DNA of 64,000 nt from Mactromeris polynyma (Eukaryota; Mollusca; Bivalvia; Venerida; Mactridae). Below the pieces are notes generated by a model that ran no database searches, was not told where the DNA came from, and worked only from the letters and a program-made list of their open reading frames with translations. Positions 23,988 through 36,345 of the stretch are shown here, piece after piece (position 1 is the stretch's first letter; the number at the start of each line of letters is the position of its first letter). Location: positions 6,053,748 to 6,117,747 of the forward strand of contig JASFXZ010000035.1 in assembly GCA_032209605.1 (NCBI GenBank). Direction: 5' to 3'. The translations under genes and the position numbers were made by a program.

Positions 23988-24555
23988 CTTACTTGTTCCC
24001 ATGATATAATGTCTCGTGGTCACGACTTACTTACTTGTTCCCATGATATAATGTCTCGTGGTCACGACTTACTTACTTGTTCCCATGATATAATGTCTCG
24101 TGGTCACGACTTACTTACTTGTTCCCATGATATAATGTCTCGTGGTCACGACTTACTTACTTGTTCCCATGATATAATGTCTCGTGGTCACGACTTACTT
24201 ACTTGTTCCCATGATATAATGTCTCGTGGTCACGACTTACTTACTTGTTCCCATGATATAATGTCTCGTGGTCACGACTTACTTACTTGTTCCCATGATA
24301 TAATGTCTCGTGGTCACGACTTACTTACTTGTTCCCATGATATAATGTCTCGTGGTCACGACATACTTACTCGTTCCCATGACATACTTTCTCGTGGCCA
24401 CGTTTTCTAACTTGTTCCCATGACATACTTTCTCGTGGCCACGACTTATTAACTCGTTCCCATGACATACTTTCTCGTGGCCACGACTTTCTAACTCGTT
24501 CCCATGATATACTTTCTCGTGGCCACGACTTTCTAACTCGTCCCCACGAGATATA
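23988..24555. repeat. 42-bp minisatellite, ~13.5 copies
   Basis: The unit is GACTTACTTACTTGTTCCCA then TGATATAATGTCTCGTGGTCAC. About nine copies (24000-24360) are essentially identical; the last five are diverged, showing recent expansion at one end. Because 42 is divisible by 3, the array is open on both strands (14-residue periodic frame), which I take as a by-product. Confidence 0.95.
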
Positions 24556-24829
24556 AATAATTTCACTCATGTCACCTCTATGCCACCGTATTGTTTTGAC
24601 ACTCGACGCATTGTGAAGAGTTTGAATAAGTTAATCATATTATATCATGATTACGTAACCTTTGCGTGAAGTATCCAAGCACTTGATATATTTGCCAACA
24701 TATTGTTTCGTTATTTAGATGAATAAGCTATCGACCACATTGTATAGACAAGATATTTCCGGACATATCCACTTTTGAGCTAAGTATTTATACATAAACC
24801 GCACCATGTGGGAAAGTGTGTTTGTTTAA

Positions 24830-25411
24830 TCGGGTTTAATTGTTTGCTTCTCAAATTGTTTTACGCCGTATCGCAACAGTATTTCAGTTATATACGGCGG
24901 TCAGTTGACCTGACAAGTGCTCCTGGGTTACTAACCAGTGCTTCTGGGTTACTAACCAGTGCTCCTGGTTTACTAACCAGTGCTCCTGAGTTACCAACCA
25001 GTGCTAACCTGATCCTAGGGGAGCAAATGACAACATCTCCACATCAGTCAGTGTTCAGATGTGGATGGCAATGACTTTAGAAACACTACTTGCAGGCAAA
25101 TTGTCACGGATAAATATCCACCTTACCCGGGTTTTGAACCCACGACCTCTAGATTTGAAGTCGAGCGTTCAACTGAACCTCTTCAGTTATATGTATATAT
25201 TCATCAATCAATTGTCTACTGGACTTAATATTAACAACCAGAACTAACTTGTCCTTTCGCAAGTAGATGACAACTTCACACGAATCAGTGGTGGAGAAAA
25301 AATGACCGTCGCCAAATGTCACGGTATGACTTGACCTGCCCAGCCCGGGAATCAAACCGAACCTGGACCTTCCGGTTAGTGCTCCAACCACTGAGTTAAC
25401 CAGGCGGGCTC
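24830..25411 (-). mobile_element. Dimeric tRNA-derived SINE
   Basis: Minus strand, 5' to 3': first head GCCCGCCTGGTTAACTCAGT...GGTTTGATTCCCGGGC (about 25410-25335) and its body; second head GCTCGACTTCAAATCTAGAG...GTGGGTTCAAAACCC (about 25190-25110); a body with CACATCTGAACACTGACTG; four copies of a ~21-bp unit (AACCAGTGCTCCTGGGTTACT in plus sense); and the tail ACCGCCGTATATAACTGAAA...GGCGTAAAAC ending near AAACAAACA. Both heads show RNA polymerase III A/B-box-like blocks. Unit 2 has the same element at about 50650-51215. Confidence 0.75.
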
Positions 25412-28049
25412 ATGGGTGATACATGCATTAGCTAACTCTCTAAGGAAACATATTTTTCATTTTAACTGAGTTTATTCAAAATAACAGAAACTGTCATACA
25501 TTTAATTCATCGCAAGATCGACAACAGCGATTCATTAATGTCTGAAAAAGGTTGAATTCTTTTTTTATTTGACTAATTTGTCTGATAGTAGGGTGTATCT
25601 TCGCAGGCAATTTTCATTTCCTACATTCCTTTCCAAAATCCCACTGAACATATTAAGCTATAGTCCTGCACAAATGCCCGTAAGGAAAGTGTTTTTTGTT
25701 ACGTAACTAGTCATACATGCGTACGTCTGTGCGTACAAATCGTCAGCAAAATGACCATCAAAATGCCGATTTAACGCTGAAATTTCATGAGTGCGTGTCA
25801 CTAGTCTCCTTATTCTCACTCTGTCCTTGGGAGAACGCCTCAGGTTATCACGCATCTGAGATCCGTTCAAATGCTATCCCCATGCGCAGTGTCGCTGTTC
25901 ATACCTGGCATATTCAAATCGCCTCTGGCATATATCATGATGATCTTTATACATATGTTATGTAATACTTATCCCGCTTGCCTTTGACCAAAAATTTACC
26001 CCCACCCCCTAAAACCAAACCCTGTCACCGCCCTATGTCTCAGTCAGGTAACATTTTAACCTAGTAGGTCTATAGATCAGAATCAAGAAACATAATTTAC
26101 GGCCAGTTTTCTTACAACATTTATAGAAATTGTGAAAACTGTTTAAAATACTAGAACATCAATACGGTCGCAAAAATTGACTAAAAAGCTAGACATTTCA
26201 CATTATCTGGGTTTATAGAACCACTCCTTTATACATGTGAAATATTTGCTTACATGTTTTTCTGTATGGAATTTCCCTTTTATGTACATTGAACCGATGT
26301 AACAGCTTAGTGCATATACAGGTAAACAAATCAGGTGCTGATCGTACGATTTCTGTTCCGTCACATGATAGTTTAGTTCAAAATCTTTTGTAACATATAC
26401 TCAGCCTTGAATCTCTAATGCACCACGTGGGATATTGTACACGGGACTTTAGACAGCAGACGATTCCTGACATGTGACAATTTGAAACGCCAAATGATTC
26501 CGGGTGCCGGGAAATGGGCTTTGGTGGGATTTTAATAGGTCCCGGAAGTGGGAAATTAGTATCTTTCACAGTGGAGTTAGACCCGAAAAAACACAAATTG
26601 TCTAATTCTCCTGGGTCAACCCGCCGCGTCCCCCCGGAGGGGGGGGGGGGCAAAATATTGATAGGTGCATAACATTGCATTCTTACGTTCACATAACGAT
26701 TTTGTAGAGAAAATACGATATGATTGTATATTGTCCTTAACACAAATCGAGTATTCTGTTGCGACATCTTTATTGTATACATGTTCTAGTATAAGATTAA
26801 CATCGCCTCTACATCATGTTAAATTATATGAATACTTGTAGCATTGCAATGCGAATACCCGGATATTATTGTAAATATTTCATAATACGTCCAAAGGTTC
26901 GGGCGTGTATGTCTATTGACACTGTGTATCTTAATTCTTAAAATAAAAATTAAAAACTATTGACTGCTTAGTCATTTTCGGCTGGTAACGTCTTCTGAAG
27001 GACGCTACATAACGTAGATAACACCACGCAGTAATACTCAGTTGAACTTCTAGGTAAACATATGTCACATGATCTGCATGGCGTGATCGTACGATTATGT
27101 ATGGTATTCCATGTTGTTGATAAATTCTAATTATGATGCAATACGTATATAATACTTGTGTAAAAAACTAACTTTTTTAACTTTTAAAATGTATTTTTTT
27201 TAATGATAATAATCACATTAATACTTGCTTCTCATCCCTCGTATTGACGTATTTAAATAGATAATAGTTTAATTGTACAAATATATACAAAACCAAACTT
27301 CTAACTATTTACTTCAGTATATACCCATTATTTACTTAATCAGATGATTTGTCTGACTCTCCTGTTGAGTTTTATTTTATAAAATAGAAGTAACCAACAC
27401 TTTGTCATTATTTCGTATTTAGAGAGAAATAACTTCCATATATTTACCGATGAATGAAAATGTTCATATGAAAGTTGGTACTTCGAAACAAATCACTGCG
27501 GTAGCTAAGTGCGGTTGATTTATTTCCGGTAACATGTATTATTACACGTGTGAGCTGATTTCAAATACAACATTTTCAACAAACTTTTACGGAACTGAAT
27601 TTGAATTCGACACTCCTTACATTTTGTCAAAACGACTTTTTGAACAAGAGTATGCCATTTATGTTGATAATTTGCGTCGTGTGTGATTCTTAATATAAAA
27701 TGGTACGTATCGGTGATAATTTTTTTATTGTTATCGTAATAAGTATTTAATCTCATATTTGGATACTAAGTAATAGAGACAGGACACACACTCACATTTT
27801 TTAATATTTTAATAACAAAATAAACTAAGTACACACTATTTCCAATCAATAACACATGCCATATTCGACTAGAAAATATTTAAACATATTTTTCATAAAC
27901 AATATTTGGGCAAGTCATTATGCTCAATACGAAATCACCAAACTATTATTGAGAGATCAAGTTTCAATATTGAATATGGCAGTATTAGTAACGATAAATT
28001 ATACATACATGATGATAAAGGAAGCGACTCATCATAACATATACATGTA
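25412..28049. other. Non-coding stretch, no gene recognised
   Basis: AT-rich sequence conserved with 51216-53960. Short open frames differ between the two copies and have no recognisable domains or splice context. It includes a GC-rich palindromic spot with a G-run (26625-26651). Confidence 0.6.
26625..26651. repeat. C-run/G-run palindrome
   Basis: CCCCCCGGAGGGGGGGGGGG. In unit 2 (52460-52484) the run lengths differ, as expected for an unstable homopolymer pair. Confidence 0.75.
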
Positions 28050-28279
28050 CATAGGGAGGCCGAGTGGTCGAGGGGTAGAGCGCCTGACTCCTGATCCGAA
28101 GGTCGTGCGTTCGAGCCCCACCATTAGCGGGGTTTGATGACGAACTTCAAAATCCCTAAATTAGGCGCAAGTACTAGTTGGTAGCCAGGAAGCAGTCATC
28201 GAGAGTGGTTAGTATAAGTTGTGAGAACTTGTTTCACGATCGATGTAAAATAAATAAGTTTAAATTCATATATTACATT
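28050..28279 (+). mobile_element. tRNA-headed SINE inserted only in unit 1
   Basis: The head AGGGAGGCCGAGTGGTCGAG...GTGCGTTCGAGCCCC is followed by a body and an A-rich end (GTAAAATAAATAAG). It is flanked by exact 12-bp direct repeats CATATACATGTA (28038-28049 and 28280-28291). Unit 2 at about 53968-53980 has the empty site with one copy of the repeat. This is a clear retroposition after the duplication. Confidence 0.88.
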
Positions 28280-28952
28280 CATATACATGTATATACAGAC
28301 GACATCCGTAGCCTTGAAACTTGTTTATTTCACATCTTCATGACTGTTACTTAGATTTCTCGGACCTAATTCAGGGAGTGTGAATATAACAGAGGTTAAT
28401 AAATAGAACGTGTTTACAACATATATAAATGTGCACACTATGACTAAGACACCGATTGACGTAAATTATTTTGAAAGTTCTGTCAGGTCTAGATCTTATT
28501 ACATTGATTTTATTCAAACCATCCCAAGTCAGACCAAATGAGTAAAAAAACATGTTATTCATATAATGTTACAATTAACAGCTGTTATTTATCCGTATTT
28601 ATACCATATAAGTAAATTCACTTGTATAGCAAAATTAATATATAAACACGTTTATCTGATATAAATGTTTATTAAACATAATTAAATAGACGACATTGAC
28701 GTGACATGACACGTTGAGATTCGTAGTCAAACATGGATCACTCTAGCTCTCAAGGAATAGCGTAAAATTAAATTTAACTCTGCCAGTACGTTACTTGTAC
28801 TTCTGACTTGAATCAGAGCCAAAACAAGAGACAGGTATACATTTAGCCTGACCAACACTCGATATGTCACGTAAGTTTGATTTAACAGTTCATTACATGA
28901 ATGAGCAAATGGTTTCATTAACACAGCAGTAAAACTACGTTCTATACAAACA

Positions 28953-30935
28953 TTATCGCACGCCACCATTGTCATTGTCAAGAAGAGATACACCATCTGT
29001 TTGAAGTTTCTGGACAATTTTCTGATTTATTGTATGAAAGTCAGATTTACACAATGCTTTCATCAAAGTGGGAAGTGTAACAGTCTCTGGTGGACCTATC
29101 TCCACCCACCTGTTTAACAAACTGATAACTTTGTCATTAACTGTTATCCCATTCACATCAGCTCGTCTGTCCTCTTCTTTTGCGAATACTTCAGCGTCGC
29201 TCAAGTTTAGTTCATCATAAAGATGCCTTTCATTATGACAGATATATTTTGAGACTATGAGAAGGTATTCATCCGACTTGTGGATCTGAGTGTTCTGAGT
29301 GTCCGGTAAGCCTGTCAAGTAACACTGACAGTTTCGGACAGGTTCACATTTACAGGTCGGTTGTTGACCATACCGAGGGAAGAAAGTTGGAACATTGCCT
29401 ACAAGTAGCAATAAATCAAAATATTATGTAAACGATATGTATATCGGAAAGGAACAATCATGTGTGTATATCTGGCAACAACGTTTAAAGGAAATGTCTT
29501 TTTCAGACATTTATGTATGTAATATGATTAGAATAAATTTATCTCATGTGGTTGCGATCCAATTCATACTGAACCCTCTTTGATCTTAAAATATTATTCG
29601 CTAAAAATTGACAAAAACAGAGGAGAGAAAACAGCATTCAATCAAACGACTGGCGCGACTATTAAGGTAAACTCATTCGCCATAAAATGATACAAGTAAT
29701 CCAGAAAAGCCGTTTCTATCAAACACCCGCCATTCCAAAATTGATATATCCCTGACAAATCAGTCATTATACTCATCAAATCTATAATAAAATCAGAGGA
29801 CTTTACATGTACTATTTTCTTGAGACGATGAATATGACGGTACTTCGAGTAGACCATCCGGTTGATGATGATAGCAATGAGACGCTAAAGAGCCCTAAAT
29901 AACAGAACTCTCACAGACTGATCCTGACAATAGATTGGATGACTACATGTTACTAAGTATGTTATATTTACCAGGAAGTCGAGTATCGGCACCATTGACA
30001 GTACGTGGCAACTCGGGGCGTGGTAGCAGATGTTCTGCTACGCCCAGTTCTCCTCGAACTTCATTTTGAGAACTATACTGTGACCGTACTCCGTCTATTT
30101 GTAGATCGTTGTCCTCACCGCCCAGCTCTAAATAATAAACCAAAAATGTTTCGTGTATACAGCCAACTATGAGCTTTGAATCTTGTCTAAGTGAAGGCAA
30201 TTTATACAAATCTCGCCCTAACATTCAGTGTTCAAATCACTGTTAAAATTATTAACCAAGCTGACCCGAGTATCGCATTAATACCAAAAGTATCGTTATG
30301 GACACATGTCCCGGAGCGACTCTCGGTTACTGCGAGAGAAATGTATATGAAAAGGGTAATATATAAAGTAACTAGTCTGTCTTCTTGAAATATCCGACAC
30401 TGTCAACTTAAAAAACGTTTCATTGGAAACGAACCTGTTCTCTTTACTTGTAGGCAACTTTCTAAATATATTATCTTGAAGCAACCATTTCGTCCAACCA
30501 CGGCATATTTTATTTCCTGAACCATAATATCAATTGCGACACAGTTTGAACGTAACGGTACGTTTGGTTTTCTGTTTTAAGGACTACCAGCGGTCAAATA
30601 TCTCATTTTCTATTGCCATATGACGGAATATGTATATAATGTTCAAGCCTCGTGATAGTAATGCGTCGAGATATCCGTAGCATATATGAAGGGTAACATA
30701 ATGTAACTAGACGGTAGCCACAGAACAGAAATTGTCCTTGACATTCAAACTGCAGAAATATTCAGTAATAGAATACCTGGTGATTTCGTTAGTCCGGTTG
30801 TCTGCCGTCTTCTGTGGTATAGATATACACTAAACAATAAAATGGCAGCAACCAAACAAGTGACATTGACTACAAGTACGATGACATCGGTGTTGTCTTC
30901 TACCGCGTCCGATCTATGTACCTTAAGGACATAAT
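28953..30935 (-). CDS. Locus C: death-domain receptor, exons 4-6 only
   Basis: Exons 30935-30777 (membrane segment VIVLVVNVTCLVAAILLFSV then basic RRRQ), 30127-29972 (acidic linker with SQYSSQNEVRGELG) and 29398-28953 (CKCEPVRNCQC, then the death-domain-like part with VISLLNRWVEIG and LMKALCKSDFHTINQKI). They join in frame with no stop (254 codons), and all splice sites fit. The exons for the extracellular part are absent: unit 1 homology ends about 160 bp upstream of exon 4, and the following spacer shows no exon 1-3 match. In exon 6, 27 amino-acid changes and 13 silent changes separate it from gene E (hand count), a near-neutral ratio. It is probably a truncated, non-functional copy, unless an unseen upstream exon is used. 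Confidence 0.7.
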
Positions 30936-32189
30936 CTGAAAGATGATGTGATGGGTGTGATCATTTCTAGGCACAAAATACGCACATAATTATTTGTTAC
31001 AGCAGTTTGGTAAATATATTACTTCATTTTGTCTCAAGATGTTCTTCAATTTTATAAAAAAAATCCCCAGAGAATTGTTGTACGACAATCAAAAGTCACA
31101 ACAGTTTTGAGTGACGGTACTTTTTTCGGTGTTTCCAAATTTTTCAAGTAATCATCTCACCGAGGGGACCGTGAGCATCTCTAAACATATATAGGGGTGT
31201 TACCTGGACTCCGGCCCCATTACAGACAGATATTTGGATCTATTTATAGACGGGCCGTCTTAGACAACACGAGGAAAAAACTTATTCCAGGCAATCAGAG
31301 GCGAATTATAAATCCCTGAATAAATGTTTTAAAATCCATTTGTTTTAGATACATGTATAATGTTTTATAGAAATTCAAAACTGATTTTAACCATTAAGTT
31401 CGTTCTCACCGATTAATGTTCGATGCAAAATGCCTGTTATGAATAATGATTTTCATAAAATGGGACCCTTGCTAGATTTTCACAAAATAATACCGTATAA
31501 CAGACAGTCAGTGATCATCACGTTCATGGTGTAACATTACAAGGTTGTTATCGACTTTTCTTTTAACAAGCCGATGACCTACTACTGAATGTGTCATTCC
31601 AGCGCATTGCATCAGGATCGCTACTTTCCGACACAGTATTTTCTTTATTTTCTTACAATTCCGACGGATCTAAACGAGGCTTATATGTTTAGTGGTGGCC
31701 AAAACATTTACATGTTTTGTGTTGATATATTTGGTTTAATGTTAACTTCTCTTTGAAAATAGCTCAAATCGCTAATCAATTTGTACACTTAAAACCTTTT
31801 TTTCCCAGTTACTTACAATAATAAAATTATTAGTAAATATACATAAGACGCCCTATGTGGAGAATGGCTCCCTAAAGAATGTTTTTTACATTCCACCTGT
31901 AGCTAGGTAGTCGTAGGCAATATATGAAGTGTATATTATACAACCTACTTAGATATCACCGTTTGTTCGATGACTCGGCAACTTCTTACCATTCGTGACT
32001 TTTATTTTGAGTGTTTAAATAGAAAACGTGCAAGTTGATCCTATATTTAGCACGTTTAGTATGCTTACAAAATATTTTATTTACCGACGGAGAATTTAAT
32101 ATATGTGTAGTCGAATAAGCACACAATATGCATACGAAGTAGATGCACCAAACTCGTCTTCTGTTTACACTTTCCGATTACATTGTTTA

Positions 32190-32370
32190 ATCATACAGTT
32201 ACATTGTTGAAGTATACAGTTACATTGTTGAAGTATACAGTTACATTGTTGAAGTAAATAGTTACAGTGTCGAAGTATACAGTTACATTGTTGAAGTAAA
32301 TAGTTACAGTGTCGAAGTATACAGTTACATTGTTGAAGTATACAGTTACAGTGTTGAAGTATATACTAGT
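32190..32370. repeat. 21-bp tandem repeat, ~8 copies
   Basis: The unit is TTACATTGTTGAAGTATACAG with variants (AAATAG, CAGTGTCGAAG). Confidence 0.9.
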
Positions 32371-32960
32371 TACACCAATGAGTACACAAGACAGTCTAAA
32401 AGTACTGATAGGAATGTATGATATGACTTTGACGTAAATCGACTCTGGGGAGGGTATTTGAAACTGTCTTGACAGTTTTGTTTTTAATAGTCAGGGTATA
32501 GAAATGTAGAAGGTTTGAATCATAATCACTTCAATGTTTTTGTTGCTTTGATTATGAAAGCAAATATTTCTATCTGTCGTCGAGCTTCAGACTATGTACA
32601 GTCCCATCTGTCAAACATTAGATTTCTTTCACACAGGTGTGCGTATAATGGCACGCGCTTTAAGAATGCGACATGAACCTTCCTACAAACGTCTGAAATG
32701 TACTCGATACTTAATTGTACGCCATTTAATTTTTTATTTTCAAAATATCTAACCGTCCAAAAACCTGAAACCTCTCGAAAAGTATAATCGAATGGACTGA
32801 TCAAAGCATGCATTTAGATTCACTAATTCCTGTTGAAAGAATTCGTTTTCCTCTGGGACTCTTTCTGTGATATTAAACTAACTTGCCATTTTCCCGCACC
32901 TTCGAAAGTAGGGAGGCTGACCAAGAGGTTCGGCATGGCAGCTGTTGTTCATGGGATATA

Positions 32961-33150
32961 TACAGTAAACTTTGACCCTCAATAATAAGACCACCTTTGG
33001 GACCCTTGAAACCTGGTCTTCTTATTGAGGTGGTCCTAATATTGAGGTTGAATAATTGGGGCAAAATAGAGATAATGGACTTGAATATCTTGGTCTCAAT
33101 ATTGAGATGGTCCTATTATTGAGGTGGTCTTCAAGTTAGTTTTTATTGTA
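32961..33150. mobile_element. MITE (ACAGTAAAACCTC family) at the unit 2 boundary
   Basis: Left end TACAGTAAACTTTGACCCTC; right end AGTTAGTTTTTATTGTA. The homology of unit 2 to unit 1 begins 12 bp after it. The element may mark or have caused the junction. Confidence 0.65.
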
Positions 33151-36109
33151 CAGCATTCTAAGCACGAAGTAAGATTTCTATCAGAAGTTTGCCTTGTTTC
33201 TATAATGTACATGTATGTATACGTGTGTACACGTACATTTCATTTCGGATTTTGTTGTTCACACTTGTATTGGTATATAAATTTTGGTAGACAGAATATT
33301 CAATGATACACATGTGATATATCAGAGGATGTATTCCTACCATTCATATGAGCATGGAGGTCGATATCATTAAATTTTACCGCTGCAGTTTCAGTTTCCA
33401 ATCGACAAGCTGTACTTATTGATGGGAAGTTTGACATTCTAATATCTTCGAAAGTAAATTTCTACAATGACATTTCAAATAGGACAGAAGTATGTGTTTA
33501 TGTGAAATATGAATAACAGTCAAGTGTGTACTTTATCTATATTAATTGATAATGTCTGACATTTATTTGTGATGAAACTACATCGTAACTGAGACTGTAT
33601 ACCGCATTTTGCAAGTGCCTGTTTAATATTAATGTTACTGACACTAAGGAGATATAATCTTATATATCAGACAAATTCAATCTTAAACACTATTGAAACT
33701 AATTGGACACTCCCAAACGGTATACAGTGGTGTGCGGTTGTTGACTGCAAACAAAATAATTATTTCGCTATTTCTGTCAGAACTTTGTCAAAGTGTTTAA
33801 ACCCGTCCTCGCTAACCCAGTTGTAACTCAAATACGTACATGTACCTACATTCATGCATGTAGAGTACACGGAAAAATCACTGGATGATATAAACCATAT
33901 TAACGTACAACCAGGTTTACTCAATTGCGTAATCGTATTGAGTTGCCCTATTGACTGAGTATCTGTTTTAATCATGACGTAAATCGACTGGTTAAATCCT
34001 ACCTAACTGGTAGATACAAACCGTTTTAAATGTCTTTGGTTTTTTTCAATAAAGTAAGCACTCGAGTCAACAGCCGTTACCGAATAAAATGAAATTAAGT
34101 AAAATAAATGACCAACAGTCCCATCTGTCGCAACGAACATCATTCTCTGTAAGCAATTATAAACCCAATACATGTATATAATAATGATTAAATATATATA
34201 TACGAGTATAACAGTCTCGATTTGACATCTCTTCCCCGTCAATAAAGGCGCAGTTGAATGTATACTGACACGCGACTCAAGATGGATATTAATGACTCGG
34301 GTAGTTTATTGTTGACCATTTACTAGAGCAACAAACGTTTCAAACTTCATCTACTCGTACCAACACCCGACCACTCCAGATGGATATGCCCGTTGAAATG
34401 TTGAAGTTTGGCACGAGTTCAAATACATCGTTATTTTAATCACCTTACAGAATGGGTCCTTTAACTTGGTAGCATATGTTCGGGCAAAAAAATAGTAGGT
34501 ATTTAAATGATCTACGCTAGATCATATCTCTGCCAACCATTGCGACAGCTGATTATAAAACGACACGCGACCATATTCAACCGATAAGTACTGACTGTGA
34601 CCATCTGTTAAGGATTTATGAGTATATTCACATACAAGTATGTAATAAATCGGTATTGGATAATAACGTTAATATCAATTACCACGCTAAGATTGGTCGG
34701 GTAATTTATTTGAATGACAGGACACCACTCGTAAGATCTAAGAATGTTTAATACATATTATGTAGTCAATAAAAGTCCTTATCTCGACCACTTTCCAGTG
34801 TGAATTTATTGAGTGATTATAATGATAGCTTAGCAAGTCAATCTTAGTTTCCACGACATACTTATAGTGGCATTGTCTATACAAGTGTCTCCCTACTTAA
34901 GCCACTTCAACTACATGAGCATTGTATATTACGATGTAGACAAAAAATTACGATACCGAACTAGAGGCCGCTCATTGGGTGGAGTGCGGTGTGCGTGATT
35001 TAACTATTGTGATATTTTTTACCCTATACGAAGATAGTAAATATTATCTATTAAACATGTTGTCACAACTTCATTAGATCGAAAGATGGAAATTGGGTCG
35101 AAATAGTCGGTTACATCTGTAAATGTTTCAACGCAGAGTCCGTATTGTATAATGGCTTGTATCTCTAAATATAGTAAAACCTCAAAAATAAGACCATCCT
35201 TTGGACCCTTGATGCTGTTCTTCTTATTTATTGACGAATACAAACATTAATGCGGGTATTTATGATAAGCAACTTATAAAGTCAGTATGTTCATCGTGAC
35301 ATTGTATAAGATTGTGTAGATCATGCTAATCGTCCGATGATAAAGGCGAGTTGCTGTAACCAGGGACCAATATTATATTTGGTCCCAGCTGTAACCATGA
35401 ATTGATAAAGTCTCGCTTTATCATAAATTATATACATTAAACACTGTCTCTATACTGAATAAATCCGTGACTTACTTTTTTATCGATAGTTTGTCGTAAT
35501 ATGTTGATTTATTGTCTACATGTATGTCCCTGTTCAATATGGTAAAAACTCGCTTAAAGAGTAATGACCACATCGAAATTAAGTCCGTCACTTGTACAAT
35601 ACCGTATTTGCATTTATCTTTCTTCCATGGCTAACTCGATATTCAGCCCAACTATGACCGACTTTCTTCAGAACAAATGATGGTCATACTATTGAGGTTT
35701 GACAGTAAGACAACGCACAGGTCTTGAAGAGAATACAATACTTTGCGACGTTGTTTAATTACTGATGTAACCATCCTTAAAACAGTCAGCAAGGTCATGA
35801 TTGTTAAGAGGTTGTAGTGAGTGTGTTTCAAGTGTTGATATTTAGTAAATTTAGATAATACTGGTGAATTTTTAGCGGTGTTTGTCTAAAGGATGAATTG
35901 ACTGTTTTAAGCATTTTCTTAACCTCGGACTGATGCGGAATAAGTCAGGTTTTGTACATGATTAATGTTTCTTTTTCCTACCGATCGTAATACTGTAGTA
36001 AATCAGAGACGTGCTTTAAACGCGCATTCACGTCTCTCGATGTAGGCCACCCAGTGCTTTAATGGTGTATTACTAAGTATTTCGTGTACTCGTAACCACG
36101 GACATACAT

Positions 36110-36345
36110 ATGATTGTCTCGTGATGCCTAGTGATTAAGGCATCCGCCCTGAGGTCGGGAGATAGGGTTCGTCCTGATATGGCCGGTCGGTGAGCCGTCA
36201 GATACATGTAGTTAAATAATGATTACCGTGTGTCTACCTGCCTCGTGCCTGGCAGGATAGGAATCGGGAAGTAATGTGCTCAGAAAGTAGGTGTCATTGA
36301 AGTCAGAAATGGCTGGCCCTTTAAATAGGGATGACATAATAAAAA
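36110..36345 (+). mobile_element. tRNA-headed SINE, unit 2 only
   Basis: Head GTCTCGTGATGCCTAGTGAT...ATAGGGTTCGTCCTG (A- and B-box-like), a GC-richer body with CTGCCTCGTGCCTGGCAGG, and an A-rich end ATAATAAAAAATAAAC. Part of a ~1.1-kb stretch (35995-37085) not found in unit 1. Confidence 0.65.

Larger units (their letters stand above)
31096..33161. other. Unshared spacer between the two duplicated units
   Basis: Has no counterpart next to unit 2. AT-rich, with no credible gene. It contains a 21-bp tandem repeat and a complete MITE whose right end touches the start of unit 2. Confidence 0.6.

Noticed and set aside
24002..24360. Possible CRISPR array (regular 42-bp period)
   Set aside because: There are no unique spacers: the whole unit repeats, and the context is eukaryotic with introns and SINEs.
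24009..24410. Long open frames on both strands (14-residue repeat)
   Set aside because: The 42-bp period is divisible by three, so the array is open by construction. No leader, splice site or conservation as protein in unit 2.
26378..26782. 134-codon minus-strand frame with a proline run
   Set aside because: The proline run is the poly-G tract, and the frame is broken in the unit 2 copy (52302-52500).
28053..28135. tRNA-like fold with GTTCGAGCCCC
   Set aside because: It lies inside a 230-bp element with target repeats and an A-rich end, so it is a SINE head.
29642..29857. Frame conserved between the units (MVYSKYRHIHRLKKIVHVKS)
   Set aside because: It lies in intron 5 of loci C and E. Conservation is no higher than in nearby intron DNA, and the C-terminus differs by frameshift.
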